This document shows positions 53,821-64,000 of a DNA stretch of 64,000 nt, in pieces. The stretch's first letter is position 1, and each line of letters begins with the position of its first letter. This stretch comes from Epinephelus fuscoguttatus. Lineage: Eukaryota; Chordata; Actinopteri; Perciformes; Serranidae. The DNA lies in NCBI RefSeq assembly GCF_011397635.1, contig NC_064771.1, positions 16,121,379 through 16,185,378 on the forward strand, in the 5' to 3' direction. The notes below the pieces were generated by a model that searched no databases, was not told the origin of the DNA, and saw only the letters and a list, made by a program, of their open reading frames with translations. The translations under genes were made by a program, and so were the position numbers.

Positions 53821-54429
53821 AGTACATGAAGTAATTAAAATGACCTCAGCCAGATACAAAATTGTAATGCCCCTTAAATAAAAATGCATCAGTAATAGTA
53901 ATCTAAACTGCAATATGTATAATAATAGAGTACTCCATGGATGACATTTTTCTGTAGGTTGTTGCAGAAGTTAACATCACCCTCGTACCTCGCCAAAAAG
54001 CCCACAGGATTTTTCCATTGGATCTTGGATTATTGCAGAAAATAAGATCTGTGGCAAACAAATGTTTATGATACTTAAATGTTTTGCTCAGCAAGATAAT
54101 TACCCAAAACCCAATCACCAGAAGTCAAAAGCTTTAACACTAGACTATAAACAAACTATATACTACGGTCACATGTTTTAACATCCCTATCACACTGAGG
54201 CTATAGAGACCTGTTCAGCGTGATGACATTCTTTAGCCTCATTTAGCCACTTGTTAGTAACCGCCTATTTTAAGACGTATAAAAGTTTCAAGATTCACAG
54301 GTAGGGTATTTACTGATGTATTTTATGTAGTAGAACAAAATATGGAAGTCTCTTAAGCTTGTGTTAATCACAGACCTTATTTCAGGCATCTAAACAAAGA
54401 CCCATTGACTTTAAGACGAAGGAATGGGG

Positions 54430-54522
54430 ATCTCAAGGCAATTGAATCGAACGCAACTGGACTTAGTTTGGTGTTTTTTACAAAACTATGTCCAGTTGCA
54501 TTTGATTCAATTGCCTTGAGAT
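54430..54522. repeat. Near-perfect hairpin with 41-base arms
   Basis: Arms 54430-54470 and 54482-54522 are reverse complements with only a few differences, separated by an 11-base loop (TGTTTTTTACA). The arm starts ATCTCAAGGCAATTGAAT. It resembles a miniature palindromic transposon, and in RNA it would fold like an oversized microRNA precursor. Confidence 0.75.
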
Positions 54523-57500
54523 AACTATGACCTGGATAAATGAGAATATCCAAAGGCACGAAGGAATGGGGAGTGCAAAAATGCTAACTCTGAGTTAACG
54601 TTCTGGGTTCCAGTACTCATTCCTGGGCATTCTATGCAACACTCTATAAGGGTCCATTCTGCATATTAGGTACTTATGCAACTGTTGAGATTAATTTGCT
54701 AGTAATACTGTGATTCAGAACCTTTGTTTTACATTGCGGCATTGTTACATTTACTTGACTAATCTGAGGACGTCCTTCACCTCTGCCCTTCATCACCACT
54801 AGCAATGAGAAGCATTAAGAACACAGAGCTTGCTTTAAGAAATTCAGCCACAAAAATGAATCCCTTTATCATTTGTAAAAGAAACTATTACACATGGAGT
54901 TACCTTCTGTGTGTTGATTTTATAGGATTTTTACGTAATACTTGCTGTACTGCAAACAATTGCGACACATGGTACTGAGAGCTGCCTGTAATTATCTCGT
55001 CATGGTGTTTAAAGAAATTAAGTGCAAAGCAAAACGTTTCCCTCCTCAATGAATTGTAGGATTTGAACCATTAAAAATATGATATCTGAATATGGATGCA
55101 GAATCTGTAGGCAACTGTACAAGATTTTGGTATTGGAATCGTTCTGGTCATCAGGTGCAATGACGTTGTGACGGCTGGTTAGATAACTATTTTGCTAGGT
55201 GTGTGTCTGTGGACAGATTTTGTCAATAGTGTTGAAACCATGCAAGATGCAAGACAAAACCTTTTAGGTTGTGGATCACTGTATTATGGCTGGAGTGATC
55301 CCATAAGATGCTCCCTAGTTTCTAGTATTGACCTCTCACGTTTAAACAGCAATTAAACAGTCTATGTGGAGAGTAAAAGAGGTGGAATGCATTGGGCAAA
55401 ATGCAATTTAGGAACCTATCGTCTAATAATAATTCAGCTTTTTGTTTGTTTGTTTTTATTAATCTGCATTCATATGCAGATATCTGTTTATAGAGATTAG
55501 CCAAAATGACTGGTGCAGGGAAGAGGAAGTCTTGGCCCTTGAAATAATGTTGTTGCCCCCAGAGCGTTATCGTCGTCAGACCAATAGCAACTGAGTTCTG
55601 AGAGTGTTTGGGTATTTTAAATTTAGCCACGTAAAACACTTAATAATGTTTATTGCTAAAATGAGGTTAATTGTTTTTATTTATGTCACAGTGAGCATCA
55701 ACACAACGTTACAACTAAATGAGGTAATGTTTGGAAGGAGAGATGGCTGCTCACCTGATGTTCCTGTTGTTTCTCCTCTTCCCTGTGTGACACTGTCTTG
55801 GCGAGTTCATTACAACAGATGTTGTCACTCATGACACAAATTAAACCTGTCTGCTGAACAGATTATGCATTCAGGCGCTCTCGGACTCCCTCTCTGTTTC
55901 CATGGCTGATATTTTTAGAGCTGGTTTCACACAGGAAAAAACGAGACACCGAGCTCATTTATTTTCTGCGGGCACAGCCACCTGTATGGAGGACTGTATG
56001 TCAGTCATTCAGTAAAAGACTAATGGAGGGTGTTATCATTATGAACAAAGCTCTGTCCATCTGTAGAACAAAGGAAACAGGTGAACAGACATGTAGTCCT
56101 CATTAAACTGGTTTATATTCTTCAAAGTTTTAAAAATCCCCTGCAAATCTTGCAAATTAGCTCACTTTAAGTGGCAGAACCAGGACAGAGGGAGCAGTTA
56201 AGAGTCAGCAGGCACACTGTGACTTCATCAGAGCTACTGAGTGTGTTCCCTCATTTCTCTGTTCCTCTAACCTTGATGGCTCAACTGCAATGTGGTTGGA
56301 CAGTTCTGTGGATCCCTCATAGCAAGTCCCAAAAAGTGAATTGGGCAGAGTGTCGGGACGATAGACATAACCAAGTGGAAGCAGGCTAAGAACCAGATCA
56401 CATCTTGTCATGTAGTACAGGTGAGAACGAGTACCACTCGTCGGTACCACTCTCTTATTGTATGTGTGTCTCCTTATCTGTAAACCAAAGGTTAATTAAA
56501 GACTACATGTGTTGTCTGAAAGCATCAATGTAAAATATTCCATATACTGTTCAGATTGGTCTGCGTGGGCGTGTGTGTGTGTGTGTTCGAACTAGCTTCT
56601 TGTTCTGAGCTCCTTTCATGTTTGCATGTATGTGTGCACGGTTGAGAGTGCACACTGAGCTATTTGTAGCAGGTCTGGCTCCCTGGGAACCCATCCTCCA
56701 TCTGTCAATTTCACACAGCAGAGCCCAGTGAAGCCCTGATTTTACCCCAAATTTACCAGCGACTGACCCTTTTTCTCAGTGGCATCATAGACCCCATTAT
56801 TTCGAAGCATCAGTCTCTACTTTCTCATTGCTTCCTCACTCCCACTGTCTGCTTTACTTTCTCCCTCTTTCTCACCGACATACACACTCATGGAGGCCTA
56901 TCTTTACTCTCCGTATGCTCTTTCACACAGGCACAGTCGCCGTCACACCTACACACACTCGTCTGTAATGTCACTAGAATAGACACAAGAGACAAACAGC
57001 AGATTTATACTAAGGGACAAAGAGATTTTGAAAGTCTGAGATTTCATCACATAGTTTAAATGCCATGCAGTACTGGAGGTTGAACAAAGGTTCAAAAGTG
57101 TGTTGTGGTATCATTGGTATGTTGGGATGCTAAAAAAAGGCCTGTGGCCTTGGAAAAATGAATTAACCATTGGGGCATATGGTGGTTTTGTGCAGGCATA
57201 TGGTCGGATGCCACTTGCCCCTTTAGCTTGGGGCCTTTTTGGAGAGAGCAACAAGATGCCATTCATAAGACTAGGCTGAGAAGCTTTCCGTTACACATGA
57301 GAGCTGGAGTAAAGAGGACATGCCAGGACCATGTGCTGTATTTATTTAAAGGGCCACACTGGTGGTTTTACATCTTTCAGTCCATTCAGTGGAAATGGCA
57401 TACTGTAGGTTGCCACTGGTTTCCATTTACATATTAATAATATGAAAATCAAACTTGGAGAGACATGTAGTTTGCTTGAGATCTATCTGTGAATAATCCA

Positions 57501-57594
57501 TCACTGTAATTTGATTGTTACAGTTGTTTATTGTTACGGCAAACAGGGGACTTTTGAAAACTGCAGCCATTGGTGCGTTCAGGGACACTCAGAC

Positions 57595-58790
57595 TAGGGA
57601 TGGGAACTGATACAATACTAATGCCATTATCGATTCTGTTAATCGGTCTGGCCCCTGATCAATTTCCTCGACTCGTGATCATTTTTTTGTATGGAAAAAA
57701 AAGCAGGCCAATGCAACTTATCTCCGAGTCTGAACATAGTGTAGCTCAGTGGCGCAAATGTTATTATAACATAGGATATTTACCCATGGTAATAGACACG
57801 CTGCTTGACTGGGAAGAGGTGGCACTCTTGCGTAGAGTGTCAAATACATGGCATTCCTGGAATTTAATCCCATTTGGTGTAGACAGATTTTCCAGCGCAT
57901 TGCTGCTGGTATTTTGTAAATGTAAATGATCATTTTACAGGCATAGCAAAATACTTGCTGCCATCTTCTTCCATGAAATGAAGCCACACTTTGGAGTGTT
58001 TCCTCTTCTCCACCTTATTGTTGCAAGGCAAGTTTCCAGCTGTGTAAACATTAGTTTGACTTTATAAATGTTCAGTGTGCAACTGTCAGAAGAACATGCC
58101 AGCATTGATAAAAGGAACTGATAAGCTTGAGGCATATGATTCTGATGGATCAAACAATTTGGATCCAGCTTGCAGCTAGAACCAGTTCTTGATTCCAGTC
58201 ACTAACTCAGTTTGTGCCATGAGTCTTGGGTGATCATAAGTGGACAGCTGTATGTCTGTCTGTCCGTACCTGGCATTAGAATGCATCTCCACACGCGTCC
58301 GAGTGACCACTTGTGATTGGATCTCACTTTTCTGCTCTGTATGCAAATTAACATGGAAATTACTTCCCTTTGCAAAGACCAAATGTGTTGCTCTATGGGA
58401 CCATTTACCAGCTGCTGCTGCTGTTAGCTCGTGCTAGCAGGGAGGATGTTGAACTAACTGACCGTTTGCTGGTAGAAGAGTGGCTCTGGGGACGGTAAGC
58501 AAGGACATCAGCTGAGCAGGCGGTTGTTTAATGTGGCCCAGGATACATTAGTGTTCACAGTTAAAGTTGTATTTAGAGCTGTCCACTTGTGATCCAATAA
58601 TGTAAGATGCATATTAATACCAGGTAAAAATAGGCCCTCAGACTTAATTTATATTCACTAATGGTTTGTCTTCTGAATGCACTGCTTTTTGGATGCAGTT
58701 TTTTTGATGTTAGAGCATCTTTTTGAATGCACCAACCGTAAGATTTTTTCTTTCCGCAACTTCTGGATCAAGATTGACTTTCCATCCCTA
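57595..58790. mobile_element. Non-autonomous hAT-like element, about 1.2 kb
   Basis: Starts TAGGGATGGGAACTGATAC and ends GACTTTCCATCCCTA: TAGGGATGG and its inverse mark the ends. Internal GAACCAGTTCTTGATTCC (near 58179) is typical of fish hAT short elements. Flanking 8-mers do not match, so the target duplication has decayed. The 119-aa frame within is not a gene. Confidence 0.55.
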
Positions 58791-59230
58791 ATCCTTTGAA
58801 AGCAATTCAACCTTTGCATGCACATCCATATCTTCATGTGTATATAAAAATAAGCCCTTCGGCTTGGGTGTGGTAGTATCAGTTGTTCTCAGCACTGGAG
58901 TTTTTACAGGTTGGGCCCAGTGTTGCGTGGCAGGAGCTGATAGCAAGGCCATAGCAGTGCAGTTGCGTCAGCTTTATTCTCCGCTGAGGCTTTACGCTAA
59001 TTCACTGCATCCGATCCCACAGCAAGGCACTCAATGGCCCCCGTTCACCGGCTCCAAAGGCCAAACATTTCTCCCATTGTTCCCTTGAGAGAGGCTGGAT
59101 TTAAAGGGATGGCGGTGGAAGGGGATGATATTCAGCAATTTTTTGGGAGGGGGACTGCTACTGTTTACAAGGGTAAAGTTCACTAGAACTCTTTGTTGTG
59201 ACCTCAATTGTTAGTGAAATGCAAAGTGCA

Positions 59231-59281
<51 letters not shown>

Positions 59282-61769
59282 GCGTGTGCATGTGCTTGTG
59301 TGTGTGTGTGCGTGTGTGTGTGTGTGTGTGTATGTGTGTTTGGGTGTCACTGACCCAAGGTAACCCAGTGGGATCCACTTTGGCTCTGTGTGAGATTAAG
59401 CTTTTGAGTCGCTGTCCCTCTTTAACAGCTCTCAACGTGGGCGTGTGGATGAGAAGTGAGAAATAGACTGAGGCTGTGTGAAATTATTAAAAGTCAGCCG
59501 TCAGTTTAGTTGTGGGGATCATATCGGTTTGGAAGATAACATACAAACTCTTTCTAAGAATCCCATTTCAATTTGAACTAAGGTACGAGAAATATAGTAC
59601 CTGCTAATTATAATACTATCAGCAGTCATTCTCTGTGTGTTCCACCTTTTAGTCAGATGTTCTGTTGTTGAATTCATGGTCTTGCAACCTTTTCCTGACT
59701 TGATAGTCCATGTCACACTTGGCGAGCAACATCAGTCGTCTTAAATTACGCCTGTAAATAGGCACTTTGAGGATACAGCTGAGTGCTCTGTACTGGCTGT
59801 GGAGAAAAAACTATAGCTTCATGTTATTCCAAAAAATGTACTCCTTTTGTGCAACAGGTGACTTCTCTGTCTATTGCTGTCTTATAGATTTTCTGACCAT
59901 CTATGACCAAGTTTTAGACCAAACAGCAAACTTTTCTTTATTACTACTTAATATAACTGAATATGAAACATGTGTATCAGAGAACCTAAATATTAATAAT
60001 AAACCTGTGTCCACTAGCTCCTCTCAGAACAATATTACATAGTAATATAAAACAACAAGTAAAGCATAAAAAATCTAACAAAGTGTAAGCAAAGACAGCC
60101 ATCTGACATGTTAGACTGCCATGAATTATTTACAAATCTTTACTTCTATTGGTAAATGACTGTTTGATTAATGTTGTATTCAAATATGAAACAATATTAA
60201 GTTAATTTGTGCCTGAGGGTGTTGTACATATTGAATATTTGGTGGATAGAGGGCTTGTTCTTGTGGTCAGTGGAAAATAATCTCATTACTCTGGACACTT
60301 CAGAGATGGAAGACCTAAACTTATGTAACATTTAGCATTAGTGCATCTAATCTGCTGGCATTAAAGCCTAAAGCTGTGCGCTCATAACATTATCCAGCTC
60401 GGGAGACACTGGGATGGGGTGCTCTCATTACAGCCTCCTGAGTGAGCCTTCATGTCACCATCAGGTTTAGAACTGCAGCACCATGAAAGAAGAGGTGCAA
60501 ACTGACAGTCACCACTCTTCTCTATTACACTGATGAGGAGAGGCTCTTATTAACCCAACAATACACACGTCAGTGAGACTAGGAACAGAGGACACCCTCT
60601 GAGGTTTTGTCTCACCTGTAACTCCATCTCACCCCGTCTAAACTCTATCATCCTGTCACATATCTGACAAATTGATTGTGATTTTTTTCCAAGTTAAGGC
60701 TTAACCATCACTCAGCAACAGCTGTTTTTATATGAGTTACTGAGACTAGTCCGGAGGTCATGCATTATGTCTCTGCTTACAGTGTTACAATATTTTTCAA
60801 TTCAAAGGCACCTCCATAAAACACAAAGTCCTAAAGAGTAAAGCAATTACATGATAGATATTGATCTCCACATTTATTGTTTAAGTGAGAATGCATTATG
60901 CATCTTTTTTGTCCCTATTTTTCTGCAACGATACAATAGCTTTAAATTGTCATTTGTTTTAGGACATTGGTAAGTTACTAAGTAAGTAATCTCTCTGTGG
61001 GAATAGAATTTCTGATTTAAAAAAAAAAGGTAAAATAATTCTGAATTTTATTTCTGGTACAAATTTTAACTCACTTAGATCAACAATGTTTTGTAGTCAC
61101 CATTCATGGCTCCACAATACATATAATCATAATTAGCCTGATTATCCTATTAATGTTGTAGTGGCTATTGTCTGCTAATTATACAGCACCCACGAGAGTC
61201 TAGCCTTTGCCAAAATTAGATCTTCTATTAGGCAGCAAAGTTAATAAAAAATTAGATAAAGTGTTACTAGACAGCAGTTATATCAATGAGCCCCACGGCC
61301 CTGCACAGGATAAGTGGATATAGTAGATGAATGAATGGGTAGAGATATTACAATGAGCTATCAGAATGAGTATAGGTATATCCCAGCTCATGTAATTGTC
61401 TTTACCTAAAGCACTGATGCAGCTGCATCAATACTCTTTCCAATTAGGTGCGATGTGAACGAGCAAGCAAACATCAGATTGTTTCATTGTTTCCCAGTGA
61501 AGGTGTCCTAACCACTGTTCATATGTGGTGCATATGTGCACCACAATTTGAATATAATTCACGTTATTGGTGAGGCTGCTATCACATAACCAGTGCGCTG
61601 ACAGGAGTAAAGAAGGAAGTAAAGAGCAAAAGTGTGTGTAAGAGGCAGGTTGGGGTGGTAGATGGGTCAGTAAACACAGGACTTTCGCCCAGCACTGGTG
61701 TTTGGATGTTATTTTATGTTGCATCACCACCACATTTCGTTTCCTGAACCTAACCAACATAACTTTATG
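58791..61769. other. Gene-poor region
   Basis: No gene seen. It holds the TG microsatellite at 59230-59340. Otherwise AT-rich unique-looking DNA. Confidence 0.4.
59230..59340. repeat. (TG)n microsatellite
   Basis: About 110 bases of TG with scattered CG and CA interruptions. Reading frames across it (CVCV or THTH repeats) are artefacts. Confidence 0.95.
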
Positions 61770-61773
61770 TTAA

Positions 61774-62547
61774 AGGCGCTGTATGTAAGAATGTGGCCAA
61801 AACGGTTACTGCACTCAAATTCAAAATACTGCCATGAGTCGTGTCCGCCCCCCCTCCCCTACAGATTCGAGGTTGCTGGACAGCGGAACGCTGGAGACTG
61901 ATTTGTTTGCCCACGGGCGGCTGCCGTGGCAGGGCTGCGTCGCTGCGTCCTTGATCTTCGGTTTTCCAGCAGACCGTTCGTGCAAGTCCGGCTTCTCTGC
62001 TGCTTACGTTGCTGCCGGGATACAGCTGAGGAGAAGCTGGCTGCTAATGCTATGTACCGGGACACTGCTAACGCTGCTGCCGGGATACAGCTGAGGAGAA
62101 GCCGGCTGCTAATGCTTTGTACCGGGACACTGCTAACGCTGCTGCCGGGATACAGCTGAGGAGAAGCAGGTTGCTAATGCTATGTACCGGGACACTGCTA
62201 ACGCTGCTGTCGGGATACAGCTGAGGAGAAGCAGGTTGCTAATGCTATGTACAGGGACACTGCTAATGCTGCTTGCCGTGCTGCTGTAGCTCAGTCGTAA
62301 CTGATGCTGAGACTCTACTGACTGCGTGACTGGTAGACAGCGGTGGGTGGCGCAACAGGCCAAAACACAAATTCAAAACATAAACATGATTTGCGGACTG
62401 TAAAAATGTTTTTTAAATGCGAATATTCTGGATGTACTATTGTTGTCGGTGAGATCAGTATGTTATATGAACATTATTCCTTAGTCTCTGTGACATATTA
62501 GGAGGATTTTACCACTATTTGCTGTAGGTGTCTTACATATAGCTCCT
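61774..62547. mobile_element. 774-bp TTAA-flanked MITE with internal tandem repeat
   Basis: TTAA stands on both sides (61770-61773 and 62548-62551). The termini AGGCGCTGTATGTAAGA and the inverse of TCTTACATATAGCTCCT form imperfect inverted repeats. TTAA targets are used by piggyBac and Kolobok transposons, and such AGG...TATGTAAGA elements are frequent in teleosts. GC-rich inside, with a four-copy 65-bp array at 62016-62275. No complete gene; the frames of about 60-86 aa follow the tandem repeat. Confidence 0.8.
62016..62275. repeat. 65-bp tandem repeat, four copies
   Basis: CGGGATACAGCTGAGGAGAA recurs at 62016, 62081, 62146 and 62211, at exact 65-base spacing, followed each time by TGCTAATGCT and GGGACACTGCTAA. 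65 is not a multiple of three, so the same repeat is read in shifting frames. Copies differ at a few positions. Confidence 0.95.
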
Positions 62548-62602
62548 TTAAGTGCATAACTTTACCGAAGTACGTGAGGTGCTAATTCAACACATTCTCA
62601 CT

Positions 62603-62957
62603 CCAACCTCGTCACATATCGACATTTGGTCATGGAAGCTCCACGTCCAGATATGACATGAAAGGTACCCTGGGTGCGTTGATTGTTGACATTCTGGGAC
62701 GTCATGTCAAGTTCTGCCTGTTACATGCATTATCTTCTTTGAAAATACACTTCCATTTACACAGGTAATGTACCGTTTACATACAGTCTCTTTGAAAATA
62801 ACTACCTCGGTACAACACCGCAAATTTTTAGGCAAAAACAAGTGGTTAGGTTTAGGAAAAAAGAACAGGGTTTGGGTTTTTAAGCTTACAGGTTGCAAAC
62901 ACTGCTCTCTCGGCTGAAAGTCGGTATTTGTTTCACTCCGGAGTGAGACGAGGTTGG
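62603..62957. repeat. MITE with CCAACCTCGTC ends
   Basis: CCAACCTCGTC at 62603-62613 and its inverse GACGAGGTTGG at 62947-62957 bound a 355-base segment. It contains GTGGTTAGGTTTAGGAAAAA, a word frequent in fish short elements (related text near 52640). Confidence 0.55.
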
Positions 62958-64000
62958 CCAAACAAACCGTTGTATTAGAATATGTTGAACCTGCTCAGGC
63001 TAAGGCTAAGCGATGTGTCGCTTGTTTGTAAAATTGCTCACCCTGGCTCTATTTTGGCGAAGCTTCACGTACCTCCATGCTATTTTCGGAGCAACAGCAA
63101 GCTGTTGCTTGGGTCCACTCAGGGCTCTATAGGCACCCTGAATGTTGTTGCTGCTTGTAGTATATCTGGACACTTTATCATGCTTCATCCGCCAGAGTTT
63201 GAAAAAAACACCCAGACCCAAAGCCAGCTTTTTTTTTTTTGTCCAAATACTCAATTATTACAAGTGAGTATCTCTCTCCTTCAGTTTGTGTATTTCATTT
63301 TTGTGTTAAGGTGTTTCTAAGCGGTCGCACACTCTGACCTAACACTGATTATTCACCGTGTTGCGTCAGCTCCACATGGCAACAACAGTAGAGGACAGGA
63401 AGATCCCAAGTAATGATGCTTCATGCTCTAATTTTGAAGGACTTGTTTTATTTTTGGCTCATTCGCCACACATAAGAACTCAAGTGGCTGTGCCAATAAC
63501 ACTACACAGTAACCTCAATGGCCTGGCCATTAATGCATGACAGATAGAGCCTGCTCTACCATGAAGTGCGTGTCACTGTGGGTCACAAAATAAATTACTA
63601 TCAGTTACATTGACTTGGTACATGTAAGGAATCTGACCTTAAGCTATGACCTTCAACATATGTAAGTCATTTTTCTGTTAACACGATATGATTCAGCCAA
63701 CAGCTAGTTCATTAAAGCACGTTTTTGTAATACCCAAAAGGAAAAACTGGTTACTTTGCATAAGTTATGACTGGATGAGCACACAGTTTGTTTGTCATGT
63801 GATCTACGTGAAAAAAAAAAAATTATGTGGTGACCCACATAATCAATAAAATCCCAATGTTCAATTTCATATCATATAAATATGGTATGAATACACTGCA
63901 TGTATAATTGGATGTTTTGTGATTCTCACAGCTTTTACAAACTGTTTCATAAAAATGTCACTTTCCATGCTGATGCTGAAACATGTCCAGCAACAGCTAT
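62958..64000. other. Right edge, no gene seen
   Basis: AT-rich, with a 112-aa frame (62982-63320) and its antisense, neither with recognisable features. Nothing else is supported. Confidence 0.4.

Larger units (their letters stand above)
52102..57594. other. Gene-poor region
   Basis: No supported gene. It contains a repeat-derived piece near 52611-52720 (GGTTAGGTTTACGAAAAAA, a fish MITE word), the repeat at 53630-53820, and the hairpin at 54430-54522. The 142-aa frame 53339-53767 runs partly across the repeat and is not considered a gene. Confidence 0.4.

Noticed and set aside
57570..57929. 119-aa plus-strand frame
   Set aside because: It starts across the boundary of a non-autonomous hAT-like element and lacks transposase motifs.
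59211..59466. Frames of CVCVCV and HTHTHT
   Set aside because: Artefact of the (TG)n microsatellite read on both strands.

Overview
The window is vertebrate nuclear DNA from a ray-finned fish, most likely a percomorph teleost. Three things support this: AT-rich non-coding DNA full of teleost-type short repeats, coding exons split by GT-AG introns, and three protein-coding genes whose translations are clearly vertebrate. There are no operons, no CRISPR arrays and no ordinary tRNA or rRNA genes.

Layout. (1) 1-1850: no gene seen, then a TATA box and a perfect kappaB motif that introduce csf3. (2) 1961-4850 (+): a complete five-exon csf3 (granulocyte colony-stimulating factor, 209 aa), with an AU-rich destabilising 3' UTR and a poly(A) signal at 5390. 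(3) 6139-23295 (-): a complete med24 (Mediator tail subunit), tail-to-tail with csf3. I resolved 25 coding exons with consistent phases. They sum to 989 codons plus a stop, equal to the human protein as I recall it. CSF3 and MED24 are also convergent neighbours in mammals, so this is old conserved synteny. A non-coding first exon lies at about 23613-23695. The promoter is CCAAT/CRE/YY1-type and apparently bidirectional, because a TISU-like ATG and a strong splice donor face the other way at 23834-23851. (4) 24000-38500: a gene-poor stretch with hAT-like, MITE and microsatellite sequence and one candidate cryptic exon. (5) 38504-39805 (-): an intronless coding exon for an inwardly rectifying K+ channel, best matched to Kir2.2 (kcnj12), 433 aa and intact. 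(6) 40000-64000: no recognisable gene. It holds several MITEs, simple repeats, a 41-bp-arm hairpin, and two exon-like segments that share an open frame.

The most striking object is a 3.5-kb foldback element (10978-14477) inside a med24 intron. It has two 1,417-bp, nearly identical inverted arms around a 666-bp loop. Each arm carries a GC-box promoter, a spliced leader and the start codon of a transposon gene. Only one truncated, frameshifted body of that gene remains in the loop. Transcription of med24 through it would give a very long RNA hairpin.

The three genes do not form a pathway. csf3 is an inducible cytokine, med24 a housekeeping transcription co-activator, and kcnj12 a muscle/neuronal channel. 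The csf3 promoter and AU-rich 3' UTR fit tightly controlled, transient expression, whereas the med24 promoter looks constitutive.
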